Assembly (NCBI GenBank): GCA_027603065.1 | Contig: JADGJP010000015.1 | Location: 283,156-347,155, forward strand | Direction of reading: 5' to 3' | Source: Geranomyces variabilis | Lineage: Eukaryota; Chytridiomycota; Chytridiomycetes; Spizellomycetales; Powellomycetaceae | DNA length: 64,000 nucleotides | Shown here: positions 10,610 to 21,911 of the stretch, piece after piece | Layout of the letters: each line of letters starts with the position of its first letter | How positions within the stretch are numbered: the first letter of the stretch is position 1 | Made by a program: the position numbers and the translations under genes | Notes under the pieces: model-generated | The model's input: only the letters and a program-made list of their open reading frames with translations | Database searches by the model: none | Told to the model about the DNA's origin: nothing

Positions 10610-12599
10610 TCATGCTGACGCCGCGGTGTTTGGGAAATACCACGCCGCGACGGCGATAATTATGTACAATGAGATCAGCAAATTGCCTTCCAAGAAATTG
10701 CTCTTGCCGTCGGAAATTAGACCCGCGACAAGCGCGACAGACAGCACGAGCACGATAACTGCGAATGTGTCGAAGAGCAGCGTCATTTCTGTGATTCCTC
10801 CGATCCTGCAAAGACAAAGGAAAAAGGGGTATGTCTTTAGTAAAGTTGTCTGCGCTGAAAGCAATGATCTCTTATGTTCCCCCTATTAGCTTACCAGGCA
10901 ATGACAACAATCAGAGGGATGATAAGCAGCGCGACCTGCAGACTACTGCCGACCGCAACTCCAATCGCAAGATCCATCTTGTCGCGCGCCGCGACTGTCA
11001 CTGCCGTAACGTGCTCCGCGGCGTTGCCCACGATCGGCACTAAAATCAGACCAATGAAGTAGCGACTTATGCCCGTCTTGGTAACCACATCGTCAATAGC
11101 GCTAACGAGGAATTCTGCGCAGATCGCAACAAGCACGGTAGCGCCAAGCAGCAGCACGATCGCGGCAATGACAGAAAGTTCCGGTTCCGGGTGGTCTTCG
11201 TCATCGTCGTTGTTGCCCGCGTTGTTGGTATTGGTAGTGCTCCCACTGTTGTTGTTGTTGTTGGTGTTGTTGCTGTTCACGTCCCGTGCGTTGGTTGTCG
11301 TCGTAGCTCTACTCGAGGCCGACACCTCCTCATGTGCATCCGGGCTAGTGCCGCTATTGTTCTGCCTCGCCTCACGCTCACGCGCCTCTTTCCGCGTCGG
11401 CACTTTTTTCGACTCTTCGTTAAACAGATGCGCGTGACTCTTCAGCTGGAACAGTAGGTATGATGCGTAAACGAGGAGGAGAATGATGGCAGTTGCGCGG
11501 CTGACACCGAGGATGTCTGTGTTGACTGTTTCGGGGATTCCGGTCGCTTTGTCGGACGTCAGCGCGTCGGTTGCGGCCCAGTGGAAGGCAGTAGGGATGA
11601 TGAGCGATGCGACTGCGAGCGCGAGTAGCGATGATGCGGTCTGGGCAACTGTAGTGTTAAAGTACTAAAGAAAGGGCATAAAAGAGTTTAGTGTCTCCTT
11701 TTTTGCCTATTAGACTCGACATGGAAAGCCTGGACGCGCAGCGTACCTGCTCAGAGCGGGTTATTCCACCCGCGAAAAAAGACATGCCAAGAACGAGCAA
11801 CAGGTTGGAGAGGATAGAGCCAATCAGCGATGTCTGCACCACGACGATTTCATTGCTGAACAGCGCAATGATTGACATGATAAGTTCGACAGCGTTTCTA
11901 CAAGCAATCAAAAATGTTAGTATAAATCGCTAACGACACCTTCTTTCCTTTCGAGCGTGCGTGTGCATTTACCCAAAAGACGCGTTCAACAGGCCGCCGA
12001 GCGTCTCGCCAACGCGCAGCGCCAGCTCCTCGGTTGCATAACTCAACATCCCAGCAAGCGGGATGATGGCAATAAAACAGGTGATAAACACCACCAGCGA
12101 CGAAGCCTTGATGAAATGCATGGCAATGCCGATCGGCACAAACACCAACAAAATATTTACATAAGATCCGAACAGCGCGGCGCGGATCTGGCCCCAGAGC
12201 GACAAGTCGTGCTTGTGCGCAGGGTTTTTCTCGTTGTTGTTGTTGTTGTTGTGGGAAGCGGAGTTTATGCTTTCGATGCTAGCAGGGTCTGCATTGTTGG
12301 TTCCCGTTAGAGGGCTTGTGCTGTTGCCAGCGCCTTCCATGTGGATGACGGTGCTGCTGTTGTTGATGCCGTTATTGTTGAGACCAGCTTCGGAGTCTGA
12401 AATGCGACGGCGGGCGGGAGTTGATCTGCTGAATGGCGAGCCGCGGACGTTGCGGGCTTCGTGTTTTGCCCAGGACTGGACCTTGTCTATTGAAGAAGAA
12501 AGAAGAAGGAAGACGGAGAGAGAGACGGTTAGCGGAGTAGAACACACGCCAGACGCGCGTGCCGGGAGCGAGAGCGTGGGCAACGCAATACTCACGCAT
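10610..12599 (-). CDS. vacuolar-type Ca2+/H+ exchanger (CAX/VCX1 family)
   Basis: Five exons sum to 1635 nt (544 residues): 12596-12599 (ATGC only), 11973-12486, 11747-11897, 10895-11664 and 10610-10805. CAX signature segments are present. [33 protein letters not shown] contains the first c-1 repeat, with its Glu and the GNAVE motif. FIGLILVPIVGNAAEHVTAV contains the second, with GNAAEH. Multiple membrane helices are obvious (VNILLVFVPIGIAMHF, VIAAIVLLLGATVLVAI, DTFAVIVLVLSVALVAGL). A long polar Asn/Thr/Asp-rich loop separates the two halves, as is usual for the acidic loop of this family. The N-terminus carries an Asn-rich disordered region. The protein should exchange cytosolic Ca2+ for vacuolar protons. 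The four-base first exon is inferred from its donor (GTGAGT) and the frame. Confidence 0.92.
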
Positions 12600-13403
12600 G
12601 ATTGCTGAAAGACTGAAAGAAACGGAGGGAATGCGCGGGGTCGCGGGTGGGGTGAATGCTTATAAGCAGCTCCCACAGGTCGAGCCGCTGGGCTGTGTAG
12701 CCTGTGTGTGGCCTGCGTGGGCCCTGCGGAGTGTCGATTTCTTGAGTGACGTATCCATTAATCCGAAAGGTTCCACAAACGAGAAAAGAAAAAGGGTTTT
12801 ACGCGCTTAAACTTTGTTGGAATGCTGGAATCCCCCCCCCCCACTCGGAGGCGCCAAGCGGCCAAGGCATACGACGTTTCCATTAGAGCTGACAAGCATG
12901 CTGTCGACTCTTCATCCGTCAAACCAAAACCATATCGCCCATTCCGAAAATTCGCATTTCCTCCAACGAATATTCCCATAACACGCTGGCTATAGCGAAT
13001 CATCGTCCGACGTTCTATTGACTCAACGGCCCCTCCCGGACGCCTGAATCGCTTGTCTGGTTGATTCTCAGCTTAGACGCCATTTGAAAGACCTCGGCCG
13101 CCATCATGTGTGCCTTCCATCTCCAAGGGCTTGTTGCACGGATTTCTCTTGCGCAATTCAGTCATGTGCAAAACAAGAAACCGCCAAATCCTTCTCATTC
13201 AGAATCACTCGGATTAGCAAGGCCAGCCTCTCAATCTGGAACTTCTGCCCTCGCAGCGGGAAGCTTGTCCAGGGATGCAGTCAACGTTGCCGTATCCTTG
13301 AAACACTATAAGAACGTCAACACGCGAATGTTGTACCAGCTTCCCGAGGAGCAAGCATTAAATATACAGCCAGATCGTTGTCATTAACAGCCTTTCGCAA
13401 ATA
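12600..13403. other. intergenic, no clear gene
   Basis: Contains the exchanger promoter and a C-run at about 12832-12842. On the minus strand between 13200 and 13400 there are coding-like fragments (for example TATLTASLDKLPAARAEV) interrupted by stops. They could be decayed sequence or unresolved small exons of the weak gene at 13404-14070. Confidence 0.45.
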
Positions 13404-14070
13404 TCAAAATCCGCTATTCAATCGTCGCGTTCTCCGGCAGCGCGCGGAAAGCGTGTCCACGAATGCAGCCCACGTCGCCTCCTCCTCAGTCCATTCCAAC
13501 GCTTCTTCCTTCACTGCGGGAACCTCAGCGCGCAAATATTGCAGCAGCTTCCTGGGCAGCGTACATTGAAGAGACCGCCAGATCATTTTAATTCAGCGCC
13601 TCTCGCACTGTATGCGTGAGATTATGTGGTGTCAGCAGTGAGATCCGCTATCAACGGAAACCTGTCTCTCTCTCCGTCTCTCGTCCATTCGCCCGGCGCA
13701 CAAAGCTTCCTGGATGATTGCGCGCTTTTTCTGCCAGCGATGAAACTAAAGTTTCCTTCTCTTTCATCCATTTCTCTTCCTTCATTATGGCGGTATCAGC
13801 GCCTAATTGCGTCGCAACTCCCTGGCAAGATTTGTTTTTGCAATCAAACACCTTCAAGGCCCTGACCGTAAAACACTCCTTAAATCCTTCCCACTGCTGA
13901 CATGGCATCGTGCTCGCTGATCCCCGAGTTCTCGAAGGCTGCCTAGTGACTATATACTTATCTTCCGTAACATCCGCCAAAGGCCCGCCGACAAGAACGT
14001 GTAGGAAAATGGGTCTCGCCGCTAACGAGGATGCATTTGACGCCACATGTTTTCGAGAAGTCGCCATCAT
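13404..14070 (-). CDS. hypothetical protein, weakly supported
   Basis: Two minus-strand open stretches look coding-like. 13651-14070 runs from an ATG through CQQWEGFKECFTVRALKVFDC and LGADTAIMKEEKWMKEKE. The piece near 13404-13520 (KLLQYLRAEVPAVKEE, then a Glu/Thr/Ala-rich helix) is preceded by a good acceptor (TGCCCAG). All three frames are closed between the two pieces, so an intron is needed, but I could not fix its donor. It lies divergent to the F-box gene. I recognise no domain. It may be a real small gene, a remnant, or chance. Confidence 0.3.
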
Positions 14071-14394
14071 TTGAAATTATTGCAGGTGAATGGCATTGGC
14101 GAAAGAGGAGAGTTGCAGCTTGTGTGGGGTCATCATCTGAGGATGTCGGCGGTGGAAGGTTTGTGCAAGTCCACGACCGGGGAGGAAGTCAGGGGTCGAG
14201 GCTTGCCGATCGAGTGACAACTTTGAACTCTGACCTTGTCACTTGTCCTCCTGCGCACCTCTCTCGATTTATACGCACGCTCACACAGCTCCCTTTCGCT
14301 ATTCCCCATCACAACTACCGTGCTCTCGTGATCATTCTCATCCCGCTCGCAATACGCCGCCAGCGCCGTGTCTTGACTCGGAGATTTGTTCGTC

Positions 14395-17087
14395 ATGGAA
14401 CGCGCATGTGCCTTGCTCTCTAACCGTCCGCGGGAGGCGCTGACAAGAAGCAGCAGCAGCAACAGCAACGACGATGGCAGCGAGAATAACAATGCTGACG
14501 CTGAGCCGTATCAAGAGGTGCTCGATAGCCTTGTCAGCCACGCTCTTGCGTACTCTAGCTTCAAAGCGTCTGCCTCGCCCGTGGTCACTGCTCGCAAGCA
14601 GGCTTTTAAGGACGAGCTCTGTCGTCTGCTGGATAACGACTACATGAGTCTGCCCAGCAAGATTGACGGCGTCACAGAGTTGACGCAACTTTATCTTGGG
14701 AATAATTGGGAGGAAGAGTGGGATACGCACGCGGCTTATTCGGCTGCTGGAGAACCCTCGAGAGAGGGTGAAAGCCGGAAACGTGCAAGGACCGAGAGCC
14801 TACCAGAGGTAATGTAAATCTCTTATCAACTCTTTCTTTGCAACGTCGCTTGCTAACCAGACAGTCTTAATCTTTTTCTGCAGGTCGCGGGAACCGTTCT
14901 GCAATCACACACGACCGGCTTGCGCACCGCAGTCATATCTGAGCCCACCGCCAGTCCCGGCTCGCGCGGCTTCTTGCAAGCTTGCCCAGAAGATATGCTT
15001 TTGTACATCTTTTCTCACCTCGACGCCCAATCGCTCGCCCACGCCTCACAAGCCTGCCGGTACTGGAACGCGTTGATCGTTTCTGTTGAGAAATCGATAT
15101 GGGCTCGCCTCGCACGCCGGACGTGGGGGATGCGCGAGCCAAGCAGCTTGGGATATACCTGGAAGCAATATTTCATGATGCATTGGAACGTGCAGGTGGG
15201 CAGGCACACGACTCATCGGTTACGAGACATTGACCTCGGCAATGCCCACGCGACGGTCTGGGGCGCTCCCGCGCCGCTGGGCACGCAATATATTGTGCAG
15301 CCTGCTAAAGTTGCGCCGGCAGAAGGGTTGCCGGAGGCTGCGAGCGCGCAGGCGGAACCCGAGGCACCGACAACCCGACGGTCGTACGTTGCGGCGTGGC
15401 CTGCAGATCCGAATCATGCATATATTGTCGCGCTTGACGCAGAGACGGCAAAGCTGGCATGGGTGGAGGCAGACCTCGACCCACTTGTCATCACAGTCGC
15501 AAAACTTGATGACAAGGGCGTTCAGGGTACACCCGAGTACTTGGAGGGTCACGAGAATGCAATTGGCCTGATTCTCTCCAATGACGAGGGAACGCTGGTC
15601 TCGTTTGACGACTCTTCGACGATCATCGTCTGGAACCTCAGGACTATGGAGTTTGAGCGATCGATCAATGCGAACGACGAGCTGGGCTTTATCTTTTCGA
15701 TGAATATCCACAAGCGGCGGATAGTCACCGGCGGCCAGAATGGACGCGTGATTGTGTGGGACGCGGACACGGGAGACACGGTTTGGAGCGTCCAGGTGGA
15801 GGAGAAGTACCTCACGGGCTTGTCGGTGCAAAATCTGCTCAATGTGGCGGTTTGGGAAGACCTTGTCGCGTATGGGATATGGGACGGCGGGTTCTGGGTC
15901 GGCTGTATAAGCGAAAAGCGCGAGATTGCGCGGTTTGATGTGAAGCAGATGAAAAGTGTCACTTCCGCGATGAGGCCGGACAAAGGTGCGGTGGTGAGAT
16001 CCGATCAAGATAGTGCGTCGCCGGCGCTACAGCCGTTGCTGACTGGTCATTCTGTCTCCTCCGCTGAAGAAGGCCTGACACAGGTACGAGGCGCTGAAAA
16101 CTTTGGGAAGGTTTTGTTTCTGACGCAGCCTTAACACTATACTTTTGCGCGCAGGATTATGCCGTCCCATTGGGAAGTAGTCAGGTCCTCGCACATACTC
16201 ACGCACAACTGCAGCATGTGTACGATACTCTCATGGCGGTCTACCCACCGGGGGCGGAACCCAGCTCGTCCAATCCCAATGTCGGCGGACCATCAGAAAA
16301 TGATGATGACGATGACACGCCGCCGCCACAATCGCAATCTCAGCCACAACAACCACACCAGCCACAACCTCAACAGCCGCCACCCGTCACTACGACGCCT
16401 GGCCCGCTATTTCCTTTGCCGCAGACACTATTTCCCATGACGCTGGCGCTCAACGGCCATGTGCTGCTCACCAACGGCCCGAAAAGGCACGAGCTTGCAG
16501 TGTGGGATTTGCGCAACCCGCAAGGCCTCTACACGCTCACGTCAGCACGGAGCAGCGAGCGCACGAGTGTGAAGGGCAATACCACACATGCGATCGCAGC
16601 TACCTTAGCGCCACAACCGCCGGGGGCGACAACAGCGACGACGACAGCAGCGTCCGCGGCGTCGGCAAGACGCTCTCGTCGTCGTAACCGCCGTATGCGC
16701 CGCCGCTTGTTTCGCCCTCCAGGGCCCGACATCAAATTTGCCGAGATCTCGCGCGACGGCTCGATGATCTATGCTTCGATTGGGCCGATGCCGGGCGAGT
16801 CGGGCGAGCATGATGAAGCTGAAGACGAAGACGACCCGTTTGATGCTGCTGACGACGACGGAAATCCCGATGATGATGATGATGATGACGACGATGATGA
16901 TGAAAATGACGAAAACCGAGCCAACCAGCTACTGGTGTGGGATTATCGCAACCGCGAGCATGTCACTCGCACGCGACGGTTTGAGAAGATGCGCGCAGGC
17001 GGGCAGGTTGATGCGAATGAGGATAACGACTGGCTTGAGCCCGAGATTATTGATGTATGGGTTTGCTGGGATGAGGTTCCTCTGTGA
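14395..17087 (+). CDS. F-box protein with WD40-like beta-propeller repeats
   Basis: Three exons (14395-14808, 14884-16083, 16155-17087) give 848 residues. After a Ser/Asn-rich N-terminus comes a clear F-box at about residues 165-210 (CPEDMLLYIFSHLDAQSLAH, then CRYWN). F-boxes recruit targets to SCF ubiquitin ligases through Skp1. WD-like blades follow: LEGHENAIGLILSNDEGTL with TIIVWNL, and RRIVTGGQNGRVIVWDADTG. Near the C-terminus are HELAVWDLRNPQGLY and QLLVWDYRNREHV. Between blades lie Gln/Pro-rich, Arg-rich and Asp-rich low-complexity inserts, including a long GAT/GAC repeat near 16868-16905. An ATG at 14386 is also in frame. The substrate is unknown. Confidence 0.85.
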
Positions 17088-17376
17088 TGCGGAGTGATTC
17101 CCGTCGCAGTTCTCGGATATTCTCGTAATGTGCTTGTATAAAGATCGGCGTGGAGAACAGAAAGCGGCTGATACTGGGAGGAGGCGGGGATGGTGCTGGA
17201 GAGGGTTATGCGTGGTTTTCTTGTTTTTTGGGATGCAGCAGCCTTAATGTGTCGAATACAATTTTTGCAAAGGTCCATACCAAAGCAGTCTCCAACTCGC
17301 TGCGCTAACCGCCAAAAATATATTTGTCGTCTTGTGTGACAATGAGTCACAATATACAATGTTCACAAGAAGTCCT

Positions 17377-17449
17377 GGCTTTATAGCTCAGTTGGGAGAG
17401 CGTTAGACTGAAGATCTAAAGGTCCCCAGTTCAATCCTGGGTGAAGCCA
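17377..17449 (+). tRNA. tRNA-Phe (GAA), intronless
   Basis: 73 nt fold as a full cloverleaf. The acceptor stem GGCTTTA pairs with TGAAGCC (one G-U) plus discriminator A. The D stem is GCTC/GAGC. The anticodon arm TTAGA-CTGAAGA-TCTAA carries anticodon GAA. The T arm is CCCAG-TTCAATC-CTGGG. Internal A and B boxes (TAGCTCAGTTGG, GTTCAATCC) match the polymerase III consensus. There is no intron after the anticodon. A T-run follows within about 15 bases. Confidence 0.96.
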
Positions 17450-18238
17450 AAACATCATCTTTTGCAAGTATTTTTGGATTGCATTTTGTTCCTCTAGGCT
17501 GCCGTCGTAAGGGACGGCTGGGTGGAAAATAATGTAGGTGCGATAACATAAGACTTATCCGCAGTGCTGTCGAACGTAGTTCTAGAGTCTGTGTAGGTCG
17601 GATGGCCTTGTGAGGGTCGAGTCTCCAAGGTAGCGCTCCAGAGCATCGCTTGAGATAACAACGGCATGAACAGAATTATGTACAACTGATGGCCGTGTGT
17701 ACAAGCTCCAGTTGCGATAATTGCACCCGCTGTGGGACATGTCGTTGAGGCTGTGAGGGCAGTAATCGCTGCGGTAATATGATGCCCGGGTCAGCTCTCC
17801 TTGTCCGCCTCCCGGCCTCTTCGTCAGCCGGCGTAAGTAGTAGCACAACTATCAACCTGCTTTCAGCGCGAGCCAGATCCTCCGCCGCTGCTATTTCCTT
17901 GGAAGGCTGTCATCGAGTAGTTTGTCGACAGAATGAAGCGCATGTAAGACTTGGCATGTGTACAGTTGTACACGCTCCCAGTCAGAACGAACACAGGAAC
18001 ATTCCAAGAAAAAATCAGCTGTCAATTTTGTGTTTGCCCAAAGAAGAAACGGCCGGGCGTCATTTTTGTGCGCGGAATCCTCGGCCTTCGCGGCTTGGCC
18101 CGGCGTTCGTGGCAGCGCCGTACTTTGACATATCTGGACCGCGCATCAACACCGGACCACGCACTCGCCCATGTCTCAGCTTTCTTTTCATTGCCGCTTT
18201 GCCAGGCACCTGCGGTGAGCGGTAGGCATTTTCCGACA
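17450..18238. other. intergenic, no clear gene
   Basis: Open frames here are short and lack domain-like content. The right part (about 18060-18238) is probably the promoter and 5' leader of the membrane protein gene starting at 18239. Confidence 0.5.
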
Positions 18239-18908
18239 ATGGCAGCAACATCCCAACTCCCAGAAGCTGCGCGCTCTCCAACAACTTCCAGCCAGCTCCC
18301 GGCATCATCGAGCTACCCCACTGCAACCACTCCCCAGCTGCAGCCTCCGTATTCCTCTATGAAGCCACAGCAAACAGCCCCATCCAACCACCAACGGCAA
18401 AATTACACGGACCCTAGGACAGGTGTCACATATAACAGCACCGGGGACAGTTTTTATGTGAGCTATAGAGGAAAAGTGGGCGGAAACTCTCCACACTTGG
18501 TCGTTAGTTTACCAAATCGCTCTATTTCTTTGCAAAAATAAAAAGACCGACTTCTGCGGTTGCAAGTGCAATGGTAACCTAATTACCCCCTACTTGACCG
18601 ACACCGACGACGAAGATTGGCCTCGTACCCTGTTCTGGGACGGCTGCACGCGCGAGAGCTGTGAATCGTTTTATAACATCTTTGACAGTGCAAGCAATTA
18701 TAAGTGCTCGTCGCCATTAGTCCCCACCACTGACGACCCGCGTATTGCAGCCAGGCGCATCCAGATAGTCGAGATCGTCGCCTTATTTATGGCACTGGGT
18801 GGGATGCTATCGGGAGTCAACGCTGTACTCAACTGGCGATACAACCGGCAACAGCGTCGCCACCAGCGCCGTACGGATGTTGCGATGGAAAACGTTGTTT
18901 CCAAGTAA
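18239..18908 (+). CDS. hypothetical single-pass membrane protein
   Basis: Two exons (18239-18475, 18546-18908) give 199 residues. The N-terminal 70 residues are Ser/Thr/Pro/Gln-rich and probably disordered. Exon 2 opens with a Cys cluster (DFCGCKCNGN). It continues with DEDWPRTLFWDGCTRESC and then a single hydrophobic helix (VEIVALFMALGGMLSGVNAVL). The protein ends in a basic tail (RYNRQQRRHQRR), which suggests a cytosolic C-terminus. The intron has a GTGGGC donor and an acceptor after an A/T-rich stretch. No family recognised. Confidence 0.65.
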
Positions 18909-19218
18909 AATTGCAGGGTAGAATCAGCATCTGTTAGATTGCTGCACAGCAATAGAGTCTTTATACGTGATTAAACATATCTCGTCGGAACTCGTTTCCA
19001 TGCCCGCTTATACGTCACCGCGTCTTCATCCCCAGGCAGATCCACTACCCAGTATCTGGTCACCAGCCGCTGTGGCGCCCAGGCGGACGGCAAAGAAGTC
19101 TTTCTCGAAATGATACACAGTTTGGCTGCGCCGGTGTAAACATGTTCAGTCGGGAACAAGATATAATCCGTACTATTTAGAAATAAGTAGTTTTCATAAT
19201 TTTATAATTCAGACAGGT

Positions 19219-21532
19219 TGGACTATTTACCAAGGGAAGTCGAAGAAGCCGACGCGCTACACGTCAACGCCTCCTTTTTTTCGCATCAACACACCCAATC
19301 TGTCCCCACCGTAATTCTCTGCCCCCAATGTCATTCTCCCTGCCTTCTCTCTGCCGAAGGTTAATAGCCTCATTGCTAATGGAAAGACGTACCAGGAGTT
19401 CGTAGACGCGCTGGTCGCATATGCGCAGCAGTTGGACGCCCTGGACGCCATGAAGCACGATTTTACCGACAACCAGCGAGAGCTACTGGAACAGCGAAAG
19501 CGTGGTTTCCAGACGGCGTTGGCAATTGTAAGTGATACTGGGCGAGGTGGCGCGAGGGGCACAGTGCTTGTATATACAGACAGTACTTGAGCGGGCGCCT
19601 GATAGGGAAAGGCTATCTTATTCTCACAGTGCTATACCTTGACCCAGAGTTTGCTTGATTAGTAGGGAGTCCAAAACTACGAAGAAAAAGCGAAGAAAGC
19701 GCGACAGGCGCAGGTGAACAAAGGAGCTTTTAGTTTCACCACACTGTACAAACGTCGAACACGCGTATCCCAGCAAGTCGTCCGAGGAACAGACAATACC
19801 ACGTCCGCAACCGCAAGTGTCGCTAGCGACGCATTTGAATGTACTGTGTCGACAGCCGCAAGTATTGCTTGCGATGCATTTGCGACACTAAGCACAGCCA
19901 CCAATGCATTTGCCAGCGTCGATGGCAATGCGAGCCATGATTTTGAGGTGGCAATGGCGTCGCAGCAGCAAGTGACTGTTGAAGACGTTGATGCCAACGA
20001 CGAGGATTACACGTCGGACGTGGACGACAGCTTGCCGGAGTGCAGGGAAATCCTGGAATACCGTGCAAAGCTCGCAGACATGGCAAAGAGCCCGTGCGCT
20101 GTAGTCCAGCAAACGGCTCGCCACTCCGAACTCTTGCGCAAGAGGTGGAACGTCTACAATGCGGCGATTCTTGGACTGCCCAAGTCCAAAAGCCTTGAAA
20201 TGCCGGCAACCGTTGTCATCAGCCGCGATACCGATGCCTGCCTGGCTAAAATGCCAGGCCTCCAAGCCTCGCGGACGGCCTTGCACGAACTTCGTGAAAA
20301 TGGAGAGGTTGAGACGTCGCGCAGCTGGTACGACTGGCCGCCCTTCCGCACGAGCGCGGCTGCCGTTACGCCCGAAATGGTGGTTATGCTAATGGGTGCG
20401 CTGGCAGTTGACGCCACAACGTCCGCTTTGAGCCGCGTCGAGGCAACAGCTAAGCTACTGGTTTCCGGCGTTATCACCACAGTTGTGGCTATGATGGCGC
20501 CCTCCCTGCAAGTCCACCACGAGTTTGTGCATGAGTTCGGCGGCACGGCGTCAGACGGCTCGGGTCGCAGCGACGTCTCAATTACGGGACCCTCACGCCG
20601 CGAAGCGGTAGGCGTTTTGGAGGTCGCACTTTGGGAAAGATTTTATCCACATTCGAGAGATAGATGAAGCGCGTGTGGCTGAGCTGCTGTAAGTAGATTT
20701 GGGTGCCGTTGTTCCGTTGTACCATTTTTCATGTCAGCGTCTCACATCTTTGCCTGCAAAATTTAGCGCAAAGATCTCCGAAACGGGCACGTATGATAAC
20801 ACCAAGGCCATAATTGTGGCGCGAAACCCGGCTGACGCGCAGTCCAACTTTTCGATCCTCGATGGCGCCCACCGGGTCGAGGCGGTGACTCGTTTTAATG
20901 CGGCCCAAACCGAGGACGCCAACAAAATTACCGTGCTCCCGGCAATTGTTCTGCGCGCAAACATGCCTGAAATGGAGCGAGCAATGCTCGCCGTATCGCT
21001 GAACTCAGTCACACAGACTGTTACCGCGGATCGCTTTACCAACCAACTCAGCGCCATCCATACTCTTAAGACCCTGTACGCGCGAGAGCACGACCACGTG
21101 CCAGGCACGGCGGACGGAAGAAACCCGCAATGCGGAAATCAACGTTGCTTTGGTGGGCGGCGCGGTTGCTGAGTTTGCTGTCGTCAGCCCCAAGGTTTTC
21201 AATGGCCGTACATTCTGGATTTTCGCCGAGGTCCTGTCTTCGACCTACAGCCAGTGGACAAACGTCGGAGACCCCCGTAAACTTTTCACAGGAAGAGTGC
21301 ATTGCGCGGCGGCTGTGAAAGGGTCTCCGACTTTTGTCCACTGGCTGCAGGCAATGGCATCTTTTCCAAGCGGGTGCTGGAGGGCCTTCGAATGATGGCA
21401 TATTTGGCCAGCGTGGCTGTCCCAGCTGCGCTTCGAACGCGGGCCGAGGTTCCACTGCCGAGCACGCGCAGGGTTGCTCCCAATAACCGAACGTCGCGAG
21501 CGCCGATTCCGCCTGACGCCAGGCGCAAGTAA
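19219..21532 (+). CDS. ParB/sulfiredoxin-fold domain protein, possibly frameshifted
   Basis: Readable exons in order: about 19219-19312 (DRLDYLPREVEEADALHV), about 19366-19527 (TYQEFVDALVAYAQQLDAL), about 19667-20568 (long exon, Ala/Ser-rich then acidic DVDANDEDYTSDVDD), about 20645-20688, 20766-21100, 21100-21272 and 21351-21532. The domain core reads IHIREIDEARVAELLAKI, then FSILDGAHRVEAVTRFN, then ITVLPAIVL. This is the order seen in ParB-like N-terminal domains, where the DG-HR motif binds nucleotide or phosphate. ParB domains are mainly bacterial; a few eukaryotic proteins use the fold as sulfiredoxin. The frame jumps by one base near 21090-21100 with no credible intron, so the copy may be damaged or contain a sequence error. 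Upstream exons before 19219 are not resolved. Substrate and role are unknown. Confidence 0.6.
21245..21350. repeat. inverted repeat spanning the last intron of the ParB-like gene
   Basis: Left arm 21245-21291 and right arm 21313-21350 are reverse complements, apart from two mismatches and a 9-base gap, around a loop of about 21 bases. The left arm covers the end of an exon and the donor (GTAAAC at 21273). The right arm ends exactly at the acceptor CTGCAG. The pre-mRNA would therefore fold with both splice sites in one stem. Confidence 0.85.
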
Positions 21533-21911
21533 CTAATCAAGGAGGCGGAGGCGCGAGGGTTGTCTGTATGTCTGCGAGGTTGTTGGAGCATGTACTTGTA
21601 GTAAAGAATTGTAATTTTGTTGTTGACGGGGAAAGGCAGGTGACCCATGCTGTCCAAAATGCCAATCACGCATTTTGTATACAAAGTCCACCAGGGCTAC
21701 GCTACTCGCGCCCGTTGTGGTACCTTCGATTCTTTCAGCGTCTGTGGGTGTCCTATTGTACAGAGCGGCGCTCTTTTCTGTATTTTGAAGTTCGCTATAT
21801 ACAGAAGACATGGGTATATATTTCTACAACTTACCCCTCCGAACCATGTTGTCTTTAATTCCTCCTCCTCAACCTCTGTCATTACGCCGACTGAGAGATT
21901 CATTCAGGTCT

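Noticed and set aside
15220-16008. 262-residue minus-strand frame opposite the F-box gene
   Set aside because: Antisense shadow of the well-supported F-box/WD40 exon.
18971-19260. Minus-strand frame (YILFPTEHVYTG, LVTRYWVVDLPGDED) that vaguely resembles a START lipid-binding domain
   Set aside because: The plus strand has an equally coding-like reading, and the plausible upstream minus-strand exon lies opposite exons of the ParB-like gene. Not enough support.
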